Positions 52,141 to 64,000 of a DNA stretch of 64,000 nucleotides are shown here, in pieces. Position 1 is the stretch's first letter; the number at the start of each line of letters is the position of its first letter. The stretch covers positions 1-64,000 of the forward strand of contig JANPWX010020040.1 in assembly GCA_024734555.1 (NCBI GenBank), written 5' to 3'. A program made the position numbers and the translations under genes. The notes beneath the pieces were generated by a model. The model saw only the letters and a list, made by a program, of their open reading frames with translations. It did no database searches and was not told where the DNA came from. This DNA comes from Trochalopteron elliotii (taxonomy: Eukaryota; Chordata; Aves; Passeriformes; Leiothrichidae).

Positions 52141-54068
52141 CAGAAAAGAAGGTTTGGGCCATGATTTAAGCAACTGTCACTTTGTTTACGAAAAGGTCTG
52201 ATGTTGAAATAGGATTAGGGTTCAATAAATGCAGTGAGGACAGGTTTGGTATGAAACACATACCAGTAAAGTCCAATTCAAATGTTTATATGGGACCTTA
52301 CATTCTCTCTAATAACAAAAATTATTTCTATTTGAAATTAAAATGCAAAAATATTTTTTAAAAATTTAGAATTGCCACAGAAGCATTATAAACAAGAATT
52401 GTATTACTCTCTTGTTGTTATGCACGCTTTCAATTTTACATACAAGAAGGGAAATGGCAAGCAGAAACATTTTTTTTAGGTGTGAAGTCTTACAATGGCT
52501 GCTAAATTTCCTTTGTTTTCTTCAGCATATTTTTATATCTTGCTGTTATTTATATATAACAAATGTCTGATATTTGGGTTTCTGCTGATTAACCTTGCAG
52601 ATTTTTCATGAGTAAGCGGTCATAAGATATGCATGCAGCCACTTCTTTTAGTTATTTCATTCTCTTGTGATTTTAAGTTGAGTGTATGTGAGAGAGTGGC
52701 ATTTTATATTGACTGAGACAAGTATAAACCTCCAGTGGCTCAACTGCCTTCACAGTAATTCTACATCTCGTCCAATTTGTGAAGAAATGTAACTCCATGC
52801 TTTTGAAGTTTTGATATAACAGAAACAGAAAGGAAGGACCATCTGAAAGATCTAGTTAAAGTAATACAGTGGTGCATACATTGCAGTATAAAAGTTTGCT
52901 GCTACACATCCTTCCCATTGCTTGAGGGAATCTGTAGCAAATTCTGGGAAGATGATGTGATGGTTGGTGTGACACAGAGTAATGGTTTAGATCTGAAACG
53001 GTGGTCAGAAAGATGGAGATCTTGTCCATGGATCATAGTGCTTCTGCAAGTTTTCTTCTTTAGCTGACTTTAGATCTTTGAAAAATTTGCAGTGCTTCTA
53101 TAAAATACAAACATACTGCATGAATCTATACTGAGAGGTTCCTACTCCCTTTAAGCATGACGTTTTTACAAAACAAAACAAAATTAAATAAACAAGCAAA
53201 AATTTCCAGCCAAAAATCTGAGTACCAGTGTAAATCTGAGAAGAATTAAATTACTCCCCAGCAAAACATCTCACGTCATTTTTTTCTAAGTTGCCGTGAC
53301 CCACACGGGCATGGAAAAATCCATGAGTCCAATTGCTCTCTGCCTTTTATGGTTTGCAATTTATCTCTTCTCTGGAAGTCACCTGCCTAAAGCATAATTT
53401 TCATGTATATTGTTCTCATTTTACTCAAATACTTCTGCTTGGACAGTGTGAAATATGTTTTTTACTTAAAGGATTTGGCAAAATTAAACACATACAGAAT
53501 TATCAAAATAAACTGAATAAGAATGATTAATATTGTAGTTAGAGAAATCATATCTGCTTTTTCAGGGATTTTTGTTTTTATGACATGTATTTAGTATTAT
53601 ATTCACTAGACATGCTACCTCACAATCTTTTACTGAGTTTATCCTTCTCTGTGAAGCTTAAGACAAGTATCTCAAGGAATTAATGTAGATTATGATTGGG
53701 TTTTACTGCTCAACATTTAAAGTTGCAGTTATCAACAGCTTTCCTCACTGTTTGTGCTCTGACTTACTGGCTTTCCTTAGTGGTGTGACATTTAAATCTG
53801 TGTTTTACTGGCACAAAAAGGCAATGCAAGGGGCAGATTAACAGAATTTTGACTTTGTAGGCATGTGTAGGTGTGTCTGTACACACACATGAATGACACC
53901 CTAATGTGCATATCTATGGTTTTACTGCATGTCTGTGCTAATATTAGGTTTATGGTAATACCAGCAGGACCTTTCTCCACATCTCAGCCATGTTCCTTAA
54001 GAGTAACACAGGAAGACTGTTTCTAATCATGGAGATAACTAATCATTTTATACTTATTCCCTCTTCAG

Positions 54069-54133
54069 CTGGCACTGTCATCTCTGCTGTGAGTATACAC
54101 CCAGAAGTGGACCCAGACTATTCATTTACTCAG
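54069..54133 (+). CDS. Candidate internal coding exon, unidentified
   Basis: Seen: a 65-base interval preceded by a good acceptor (a branch-like ataactaatc near 54037, a pyrimidine-rich stretch, then ctcttcag|) and followed by a strong donor (ctcag|gtaaaa). The open frame across it reads GTVISAVSIHPEVDPDYSF then TQ, a mixed, non-repetitive peptide unlike the AT-driven frames around it. The frame would start by completing a split codon and end on a codon boundary. No neighbouring exon, start or stop of a gene was found, and I cannot place the peptide in a known protein. It could equally be a chance match, since splice-like pairs are frequent in long introns. Confidence 0.25.
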
Positions 54134-57100
54134 GTAAAAAAAAAATTGACCTTTCCTTTTAAATATCTAGAGTCATCTGGCAGATACAAAGACCAGTAAG
54201 GAAAACATCTCCGCAGATTTAGATGTCTTTAAGGGTTATAAACGTGATCTTGAAGTGTGGCTAAAATTAGGCCTCTCTCTTTTAGGGTTTCTAATACTTA
54301 TTTGTTGGTATCTAAATGAAGTATATATTTTCAGATAACTTTCCTTCTCTATTGAATATGAACATGACATTCATTACAGCTGGAGATTCAGGGTTTGGAC
54401 ACAGTGCTGACATCATGGGATGCAAAACTTATTCCAGCCATCTTATGTGTCAAATAAAAAGCCTTGCTGTGAAATTCAAGCTTCTAAACAGAACACACAG
54501 CATTTAGACATTTCTCTTATTGGGTCTGTGTTTTTAAATTCTGGGATCCTTTGGATACCAGCACACAAAACAGTATTGCAGGATAAGATAGAATGTGGAC
54601 AAAGAGTATATATGTTGTATTATAGGCACTGTTGGATGTAAACTCTGCCTTTACAGGATGTGAAAGGTGGTTTATCTCTGTCTCCACTGAGTAACCTAAC
54701 TATCATGTTTCAGTGTTCCTTTTGCCTCTTTGCTCTAAAACTGTAAGTTCATACTCCACTACCAAAATTCAGATTATTAAAAAGTATAGCAGAATGGAAA
54801 TCATTGTTCTCCACCTTCTGCCTCCAACTGGGATGGCATACATCATGTTGTTTGGCATATACTTGATGGAGAAATATTTCTCCATTGCAGTGTGGAACAT
54901 ACCTCTCACGTCTTTGCAAAGTGCTCAAACTACTAAAATGTTAATTTAAAGAAGAGATGACAACCATTAATCTGCTTGAAAAGAGAGGTGGAAACCACTG
55001 CAGCAGACAGATATTCCTATTATTATAAATGCTTATTAGGAATTTAAGGTTGTCTTCTAGAATTAGATCCCCCAGGAGACCTGAGCAGAAGAAAGCCTAG
55101 TTGCTGCATGGTAATCAATATTAGGTGTGAGTTAGGCTGCTCATCTCTGCCAAACCTTAATACAGTTATAGGTGCCTGAGGAACTTTAAACTAAAGAAGT
55201 CAGGTGGCAAAGGATTTTAAGTTCCTTGGACATTAGGGGTCAGCTAAGGATGACAGTTTAAGTGCTTACTGTACATTTTGTGTAAGTCCTAGATTAGATA
55301 CTCAAGTCCTTATATCCCATTGGGTCCTAAGACTTTGATGCATTGCTCTAAGCCGAGGCATTTAGCTGACATGATTAGTCACTTAAGCTCCTGATAGAGG
55401 GTGAGTGTAAGGCCACCTGTAATCTGAATCACTTTTTTGAGTTCTCCATCTTTGTCAATTGACTGCAGGAGAAACACAGGGAAAATGAGTTTTCAGATGT
55501 CAGTGTTCTTCAGGTATTACTTTAATACTTAAAGTTGGGTTAAGCATGCCAAAGCATCATCAGTTAGCACTGAAAGTCACAGAGGAACTTTGTGATAAGC
55601 AGGAATTCACAGGCAGCTCACAGAGTCAAAAATGCAGTGTTTTAACCTTCCCCTGTGCCCACACACTGACTTTGTTAGTATCTCCCTGTCTCAATTCACA
55701 TGTCTCCATGGCTCTGCTGATTCAACAGGAGTATCTAGAGTCTTTGTTAGACCAAAACTGGCACAATTCTTGGATGAAAGTTAGGACAGCACATGAATGA
55801 GGAGTGTCAAAACATATTCCACATGCATGCAAAATTGTTGCTCAAATACAGTTTTTATCACTTGATCTGAGTTGTCAGTGCAGCAGAAAAAGATTTTCTT
55901 TCATTTAAAAGTTACAAAGTGTTTCTATCTATTTGATCTGAAAGTCAGCAGTTGCTGCTGGACCACTGCATTTGTAGCAGCAGCATCTCAGAATGTTCAG
56001 TTTACTGAAATCTAGGCTGGCATTTTGCATTGTTAAGACTACATAAAAAGCTTTAGCAAATAACCAAAACCAATTTCCCCCATCCTCCCACTTAAATAGT
56101 AACCTGGGCTTATATCACTGCTAATGTGAAACACTTGCTCACAGCAGCAAGTGGCAATTCTGGGTACATCAAACCCCAGGTGAGGAGTAATTATGATTCA
56201 ATGTCAAGATTAATGTTGTCAAAATCTTCAAATATGTCTGACATGACAAAGCCCTCCTGCTGTCTGAGGATAGCCCAGACACAAATGCATTAGAAAAACT
56301 CCAGCTTTTCCCTTAGCACTCTTAGTGCTGGGCAAATCTCTAGCTGGTTCTCAAATAATTATGAAAAAAAAGCACTGGAGAAAAAAAAAAAAAAAGAAAA
56401 AAAGAAGAAAATAAGGACAGATGGGATGAAAATATAATAGAATCACCTATTCCATATAAAAACTTCTATGTGGGGGCAGAGGAGGAGGAGTGTTGAAAGA
56501 TAAAACAAATAAATTTAGTTTAGTTTTAAAGTGCCCAGAGTTAGAAATGTTTGTGACTTCAATGGGAAATGTATTCCAGAGAGTTCTGCAAGCTCTTTGA
56601 TGAATGTGTGGAATTGTCTCCTTGTCTCCTCATTACCACTTGAAAAAAAAAAAAAAAAAAGTAAAAGAAGATCTGACAATTCAAGTGATCTTCTTTAGCT
56701 TCTGTTGTTTTCCAATAGCAACAGGAACATACTTTTTTAGTGAAACACAAAATGTGGTTTCCAGAGCTACTTTTGCAGCATGCCAGGACCTGATTCACTT
56801 GTTCCAAGAGCAGCTCAGAAAGGTGGTTAGAGACAGTTTTCAGTACTTTATTTGTCCCAATTATCTGTTCCTGCCTATTAGAGTGAATGAAACATCATGG
56901 CATTGTTTATCACAGGCTTTATGTTCACTAATAACACTGTTGTTTATTACTTGGAACATGCTGCATGCAGTCAATGTGGGCTCCTTCCTGCTAATCCCCA
57001 CAAGCTTTCAGACCCATTTCTCTTTTCTTTCACAATAAAACTATACAAATCTGAATCAATGTGGTTTTCTACCACAGTTTTTCATTTGAAACTTGCCTGC

Positions 57101-57518
57101 TATCATATGGATGAAGGTTTCTGGCCTTATTTCAGAGCTGTCCTTATTTATCATCCACACAAATCAAAATCCAGCACCACATACATCCAGCTATTTTGAA
57201 AATGGATGTTAATTCAATGAATAATAATTGGCAGTGTCTGAAAAGTTCAACTCTGTTTTACTTACATAAACAGTGCCTATGACTCTAGGTCTATCTTTGG
57301 TCTTTCTGGTCCTTTGTAATTCCATCAAATTCAGGAAAATACATAAGAAACAGGACAAGGTCCAGTGCAGTTCCAGCTCAATAGTCCAATGGGAGACTAG
57401 GCAGGCTTTCCTAAATGTAGAAGCAGGGCCAAAGGAGTCAAAGTTTACCAGAATCGGTCCTCACTAAATTAAAATCTAGTATTATGGAGAGTTGGACATA
57501 AGTCCTGACAGCAGCAAG
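54134..57518. other. Non-coding sequence without a recognised gene
   Basis: AT-rich, with A runs near 56383-56410 and 56643-56660. The part at 55120-55440 contains several blocks like old amniote repeats (ttataggtgcctgag, aagtccttatatcccattgggtcctaag). No gene-like frame was found. Confidence 0.5.
55120..55440. repeat. Possible old amniote interspersed repeat
   Basis: Repeated blocks of the TTAGGTGCCTAAG / CCCATTGG..TCCTAAG type, strongly diverged, within about 320 bases. The same family style is seen at 34125-34205 and near 52100. Boundaries are unclear. Confidence 0.38.
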
Positions 57519-57951
57519 CAGAACTGATGCCTTGGGAAGGCTGACCTGGAATAGAGACTAGACAGAGCTAAGAGAACAAAGTAGATATTTATTTGAAAGG
57601 CCTTTAAGGATACACCTTGGGCAGTACAAGAGCCTGGCCAGGGTTACACCCAAAATGGACCCAAAATAGTCACACAATGAGCAACCGGTCACAAGGTCTC
57701 ACACTTTTCTAAGTTTTGATCCATTTACATGTTGGGATTCAATTGTCCAATTACAGCTTCAGGCTGTAAACTCCCATCCTTCTTGTTTTCTCTCTTCAGT
57801 CCACAGATTTTTATACTTTTGGGCCTGAAAAGATGTAATGTTTTTCCTTGGTCCCAAGCTTGAAAAAAATGTTTTGTCTACCTCCTTTGTGAAGAGAGCT
57901 TACTAAGACTTATTATGAGGCTCATAACTACACACCTAGGCAGCACAGAAC
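57519..57951 (-). mobile_element. Solo LTR of an endogenous retrovirus with target duplication
   Basis: Seen: a 421-bp LTR at 57525-57945 whose ends read TGATGCC...GGCAGCA, an imperfect inverted pair (TGCTGCC...GGCATCA in its own sense). It is flanked by identical CAGAAC hexamers at 57519-57524 and 57946-57951. On the minus strand it has a TATAAAAA box near 57808-57815 and AATAAA at 57588-57593, some 220 bases downstream. The block with tacaccttgggcagtacaagagcctggcc lies beyond the polyadenylation signal on the U3/R side. Neither a primer site, a polypurine tract nor coding sequence adjoins it. A 6-bp duplication points to a class II (ERVK-like) element, and solo status to LTR-LTR recombination. 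Confidence 0.88.
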
Positions 57952-60900
57952 CTGAAAAACATGAAAGCTAAAACTTAAGGCATCAGAACCATCTTGCTTC
58001 TTCCATCCTACAGTATTCAGAGATTTCACAGATTTCATAGCATGAACATCTGAATATGACTGTTCTGCAAAAGTCATTGGACATAGCACCATTCTGGCAG
58101 TGCAGCAAAACATGCTGGCAGGTGAGGGCTCTGCCTCAATGAGCCCTCTCACACAACAGATTAATCACAATGTGATTGTCTATCTCCTTTTCACATAATG
58201 TGATGAGCAGCTACTTAATCAAGAGGACAGCTACAGTATATCCCAAGATTCTTTTGGGGCTTTACTGAGATGAATGAGGGCATTTTCCCCTAAAGTGAAA
58301 ATTGTAGGAAAAAATGTGTGAATCAATCTGTAATAAAAGATGGTTTTGTGCAGGATGGGGGATATAGTTGTTGTTACTGTTGTTTTGCTCTGTAATGTGG
58401 AAACATTTCATTTCCATGGAGTCAAATACTTTTGGTTCAGCTTGATAAATCATTTTATTTCTACTTTCCAGTGTATTTTATTTTCCCCACTGAGATTATC
58501 TTTATATGCATATCCACATACAATTATATTTACTCATTTAATGTTACAAAATAAAATCTGTATCATGTGGGATTACCATTAATGTTTTAAAAGAAACAAA
58601 AGATCAACATGAGAGATACATATTTATTTGTTTCACTTTATTAAAATATTTTTTCCTTTAGAAAAAAATAATGTTTCAACATTATTTCAATAAAGTAGGA
58701 AGATCAGAATGACTTGCTTTAACGAGTCACAATTTTGTCTGAGTAAAAACTTAATCTATATACAATCAATTACAAAGAGAAGTTTCTATATTAAAAATGG
58801 ACATTTTACAGCAAAAATTATTTAGTACAGAGTGTAAAACTTTGTGAATATGTTCCGTAAGGTGATACTATTTGGGGGACATTTTTCTTAGAATTAGGCA
58901 TATATTTTGAGTTTTATTGACAATGACAAATACTTTCTTTGTGAGTCTGGATGTAAACCTACTAAAGCAATGTCCACAAAACTGTCAGACATATAACATA
59001 ACTGGGCTCTAATCCATGACTAGGAGTCCTACAAAGCATTGCAATGTGAATAATAGAGCCAAGTGACAAATGCCCCCCTCATGCTCTAGAACTGTGGACT
59101 GAGCTCTCTCAGTGTGTTTTAAAGATGGATGTCAATCTGGGCCATTACAGTAAAAGATTACACCACATACTTCTCTAAGAAGTGACTTGGTTTGCTAGAC
59201 CAGTTGACAGTAATCACCACTAGTCTCTGAACAGTAAGAAGTCTAGAGATAAAAGGCAAAGAATGTGCCTGCAATAAAATAAGATGTAGCAAATACATGC
59301 CACCTTTATTTTAATTAGTGGCTTTGCAGCAGTACAAGTTTCAGACAGGACTGTGAACGCCAGTCAAGTTCCCTTGGCCTTGATATCAGTATTAAGATTG
59401 ATAGTTCTTGCCAAAGTCTGTCACAACATTTTCATTGACATTCCTACCCATCCTAGAAACATTGAAGGTATCAGGAGTTTCTAGTCACATGTCTGGAATA
59501 AACCTCGTGAGGTCAGTCTGTCAATAGCAGGGCTAATCCTGATATTAGATGAGGTTGCAGGGAACTTGTAGTTCACAGTCACATCTCCAGATACAGAAAT
59601 AAAGCAGAGTAATTATGCATTAAAACTGATATAGTCACTAGCAATCATTTGCTTTGTTGTTATTTTTAATCATGTACTTCCCTGTACTCCTTTGGAGATG
59701 TGCTTCTGTCATAGACTGACATTAAAGAGAGAGAAGGAGAGAGAATATGCCTGACCAAAGTGAGGGAAAATAAAATCAGTGAAATGATTGATTATCTCTA
59801 CAAATTTTTAGCTATTGCTCTTGCTTTTCCCACTTACAGAATTTTTTTTTTTGGTCATGTTTTTTAAAGGGGTCTTGGTGGTCCTTATGCCAAGTTCAGG
59901 TCTCTGTAGGAGATGCTCAGCACAGTTTCTATTTTCTCAAGACATTTAATTTACCTTATATTTAAGAATACTTTAACAAGGATCATGCATGTTACACTAG
60001 CAGTAGCATGAGAAATGTTTCCCATTTTTCCACGGCTATTTTTAATTTTATTACATGGGTGACTTGAACACTTGTACCTTTCTGTAAAATAAAAAGATGC
60101 TTTTACCCATCTGATAAACTGAAGGACTGATAGGGGGAAAAAAATACATTACCCCTACTCAGTGTCCCTTTTTGTGTGTGTATGTGTCACTTCTGTCACA
60201 TCCTTCCTTTCCCATTCCTCTATGTTATCTCTCTTCAGTTGCAAGGAATAAAAAAACATACCAAAACAAAAGAACAACCCTCCCTTCTATTTCTTAAACT
60301 TGAGTATCACCATTGAAGCAAGTGCTGAACTACCATTTTGCTATTGTTCTGACAATAGTCAACAATGACAGGTAGAAGGCAAAATTCAGGAAAAGAGAAT
60401 ATATTCTTTTTTTATGACCCCTCCCTCCCCCCCAAATGTTCTTGAATTACTTTTTGTGCTACTTGGTCAATAATGATAGCCAACACAGAACAGATCTTTA
60501 TCTGAGAAAATACTACAGAATAGGCATTTTCTGCTGGATAAAATTTTGTTGCAGGTTTTTACAGTGACTGTTAGAGACAAAGCTGAGCAGAACATATTGG
60601 TTTTGTTTCTGTACTAGAAGTTTGAACTAATCCAGCTGCCTGCCACAAGTACTCTGGTCCTGGTATTTCACACTGTTAAGTCCTAAAGACTTGGCATTCC
60701 CTCTGGCCAAGATGTAGAATCATGGGAATGTTGTAGGTGGAGCTGATCCTTCTGAAGGTTCTGAGCTGTCTTTTGGAGTTTGAGTATGTGAATTTAAGGA
60801 TTACTGTTCATCTTTGCCTTACAGACATGTGACCCTTAACAAATTATTTTTCTCTGTATATTAAACCTTACTTATAAAAAGATAGGGACCAATTCCCATT

Positions 60901-62994
60901 CCCTTTCTACTCTTTAGGGCAGTGCCTTATTTCTTTTCAATGTGAAACATATTGGTAAACAAGACCTCTTCAGCTGGACACCTAGGAACCCCAGTTTTAC
61001 CTCTGCTAATGATACAATTCTTAACAGGTCTAGCTGGACCACTTTGGAAAATACCTGAAGAGAAACACTCTATGGCAGGGACTCAAAGGAAATAATCAGT
61101 GTTAGAATTTTTTTTTTCCTATTAAATATGCCAAGGCAAGTAAACACATTTGAATGGAGGTGTTTGTAGCACGTATACTCAGTGCTCTAGGCTGATAGTT
61201 TTCATGGCCTAAATTCCACTCTCAGTGCAGCCCAGACAACTTTACAGGCTTTGTATCTTAATTAAATCTTTCTAATGATTCAGAGCAATTTTTTAACTCC
61301 CACTTTACATTTGTTCACTTGCTAACACGTGCTGTATATATGGCTTTACATTCTAGAATCACATTATGGGTAAAGAATGGTTTGGAACTCTAAAACTCAA
61401 TTTAACTACCATTCTAAGTATTTATTTATTTATTTCCAAATAAAACATATTGGCTGATACTTTATTGTAAATAACCTAGCCATTCAATTCAGAAGCCCTA
61501 CTGAAAATAAAATAATCTTGATAAAGAAGCTTATTTACAAAGTTACAATAAAATACTGAGTAGTTTTTACTTTTACTAATGTAACTTCATCTATCTGCAT
61601 AGTAATTCTCAACAATGCTAAGTTCTATTGCCCATTTGTAAATCGATACTCTTACATAGTACAAACAGATGTTAAATTAGTTTATAAAAACACCTAAGAA
61701 CAACTGTAGCAGCAGATTGCTTTTAAGTAATAGGCAAGATTATAAAATTCAGATTACAACAAAATGCAATATCTTCATGTGCTAGCACAAATTAAAAAAT
61801 ATATATAATGTACAAAGTGCGAAATGGATCAAATTAAGATAATGCCAAAATAAATTGACTCAATATTATGTTAATATTAAAGAATTTTGCTAACACTGTG
61901 ATCCTGCCAAAGAATTTTAATGTGTCTTCTATCTCTACTAGTGAAATTACCAGCAAACTAATAGTTTGAAGGTCTTACCAGAATTTTTTAAATACAAAAA
62001 ATATTTGCAGCATATAAAAAAAAAAAAAGAAAGAAACAAATTTATGCAATGAAAAAATGGAATATCTGTTGCCACAAGTAAAGCAAAACCTGAATCCACA
62101 TTTCTCATGTAAAAAACTTTGCAAATATGTGACTATTTTATTCAGTAAAGCCAAGGAATTACATTATAATAGAAACACCAACATAACCCTAACTGTAACA
62201 GCGCAAATGTCACTTCTGTAATGAGGCAGAATTGTCTGCTGCTTTTCTAATCTCTAGAGACATGATGCTACAACAAAATAAAATTTTAAAAAAGTAAGCC
62301 TAGAAAATATACAGGAAACTGGCTGGTGGAGGTATTCCTTCCCCCCTCTGTCTTTCTAAAGGACATGTTGCCAATCCAAATTAGGTTAAATAAGATTTAA
62401 AATTTATTCAGTGTCTATTAACAGCCTAGTAGAAAGAGATATTCATGGAGAGAAATGTGATTGACTAGCTGAAAAGTATTACAAATTGTGAAAGAAGAAT
62501 GGACCATCAGACAAGTGCTGGGTGTGTTTGACTGAAATCTGTTTGACTATTGTCCAAAGGAAAATTTTGGAGGGGAGCAGGGGACAATTAGGCTTATTTG
62601 TGCTGGTATTGAAGTACTCATAGAGTTGATTTTAAATCAGCTTTTTAATTCAGACTCAGAGAAGTGTTTATTGCAGCCCCTGGAAAAGGACCAGCCCTGT
62701 TGAGTCTATGAGTCTTATACATTGTGACTAGCATTACAATGACTGACGCAACACAGTAAGTAAAAAAATAAAGTTCTCTTTCTCCCTCAGTCCCCCACCT
62801 CCCTCTCCAGCAGATCAATATGCTTGAAGAAAATGTCACAGACTCCATTGAAGGTAATAGGTTTAGATCACCATTACATTTTCTATTCAATGAACTGAGT
62901 CTGGTCCATTTCAGTTGGAAAATTCACCTGTTTGAAAAGATTCATTTTCTTCAATGCAGTAGAATATAACAGAGGAGCAGTGATGTCTGCAGTA
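57952..62994. other. Non-coding sequence without a recognised gene
   Basis: AT-rich unique sequence throughout. Frames on either strand are short and featureless. There is a C run near 60427-60434 and A runs near 62018-62029. No transposon is confidently recognised in these 5 kb. Confidence 0.55.
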
Positions 62995-63126
62995 GATATA
63001 TATATATGTATATATATATATACACACACACACACATGCATACATACGTATACATATATATATGGTTCATGTGCATATATATGTATGTGTGTATATGTAT
63101 ATACATCCACATATGTATATATATCT
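62995..63126. repeat. Compound TA/CA/TATG microsatellite
   Basis: About 130 bases of alternating pyrimidine-purine sequence: TA units, then seven or so CA units, then mixed CATA/TATG/TGTA units. The reading frames through it give Tyr/Ile/His/Thr-rich peptides and are products of the repeat. Alternating pyrimidine-purine sequence of this type can adopt unusual DNA forms. Confidence 0.95.
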
Positions 63127-64000
63127 GTAGTTCACCTGCTATATATAAGGAATAGTGAAACAAGGAGAATAAGAAAGAAGATATACAAAGGAAGGCTTAG
63201 ACAACTTCAAATTAAATACTTTATTGAAAAGTAAAACAAACCAAACTGTTCTGTCTTCCTCATTCTGTCTTCAAGCTGCAACCTTAAAAGGTGCTGTTCC
63301 AGACTCAGAATCAGTGTTCTGAAACCAAAATATTGAATAATTTACCTAGAATTTAAATAGTGAGGGCTAGACCTTTTTTTTTTTTCTTTGTAAGATCATT
63401 TCTTGTATAGGGTAAGATTCTTCAACAGAGATTATTCAACCTCTGTTATGTGTGCAGTGCAAAAAGCAGTTACAGACCAACTTGATATAATATATAAGGA
63501 AAAAATGTGTCAAAGAAAAAGTATACGAAACAGATTTTGGGTTTATTTTCTAAATTTTGAGACCTTGCTCAATCAAACTCTTTAGCTTCCTGCGTAACAC
63601 AACCAGTTGTGTTTTTAAACCCTTTGCATATGTTTTCATATTTTCCAAGGAAATTTGTACTTCTGATTGGAGATACCTGTGACAGAGGATCTAGAATTCT
63701 TATGAAGCTTTTCCAGTGTTTCTCAACCACTGAAAGTCTCAGGTTTACTGTTGGAGTTAATATGAGTCCTAGACTTTTTCAGGGTTTTCTCTGCTGGATG
63801 AAAGTGCACCTTCCTAGCTAACTTTTTTCCCTGAGAGGGTATGTGCAACTTGCAAAGAAATTATCCAAATCACTATTCTCTTTTTGTACTTTCATTTTAC
63901 AGACCTGGCCTTTAAATCCAGAGCTTTAGTGTACAGACACCTCCACCTAAGAGAACCCTTCAGAGTATGAGGCATTAGATACCTTCATTGTAATAAAGAG
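63127..64000. other. Non-coding sequence without a recognised gene
   Basis: AT-rich sequence to the window end. Plus-strand frames at 63403-63585 and 63609-63821 have no recognisable domain. Confidence 0.55.

Larger units (their letters stand above)
51118..54068. other. Non-coding sequence without a recognised gene
   Basis: AT-rich. The minus-strand frame 51074-51487 (137 codons) overlaps the CR1 tail and has no domain features. Contains a GTTT microsatellite, a tRNA-like/old-repeat stretch and a perfect palindrome, listed separately. Confidence 0.5.

Overview
The window looks like non-coding DNA from a bird chromosome, most likely a songbird, though the species cannot be fixed from the sequence alone. 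It is AT-rich and eukaryotic. Long open reading frames, bacterial-type gene packing, rRNA, tRNA genes and CRISPR arrays are all absent. The interspersed repeats identify the lineage: nearly all are CR1 LINEs, the dominant avian retrotransposon, in both young bird-type subfamilies and an old reptile-type family. Alongside them are solo LTRs of endogenous retroviruses, and no mammalian SINEs were seen. Two runs of N (11954-12346 and 46424-46819) are assembly gaps, both inside pyrimidine-rich short tandem repeats.

Layout. 1-10.1 kb: AT-rich sequence with three CR1 pieces; the 9.06-10.07 kb piece is about 1 kb and still carries a broken reverse transcriptase reading frame. 10.1-16.5 kb: unique AT-rich sequence plus the first gap in a CCCTT repeat. 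16.5-17.3 kb: a candidate solo LTR followed by the tail of an old CR1. 17.3-30.8 kb: mostly unique sequence with decayed CR1 at 20.5 and 26.4 kb. 30.78-31.39 kb: a solo LTR with a matching 6-bp target duplication. 31.4-46.4 kb: unique sequence, an old 1.2-kb CR1 at 38.7-39.85 kb, and several stretches that read like conserved regulatory DNA. 46.4-47.1 kb: a gap-broken LTR. 47.1-57.5 kb: small CR1 tails, old reptile-type repeats, a 24-bp perfect palindrome and one possible small coding exon at 54.07 kb. 57.5-57.95 kb: a third solo LTR, again with a 6-bp duplication. 58-64 kb: unique AT-rich sequence ending with a TA/CA/TATG microsatellite.

No host protein-coding gene can be demonstrated. The window is best read as a gene desert or the inside of a very large intron. 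Its content comes from retrotransposon decay, retroviral LTRs reduced by recombination, and simple-repeat growth, with possible distal regulatory elements. I found nothing here that I would call a new biological system. The items most worth checking are the candidate exon, the two gap-spanning pentamer repeats, the LTRs with intact target duplications, and the candidate conserved elements.
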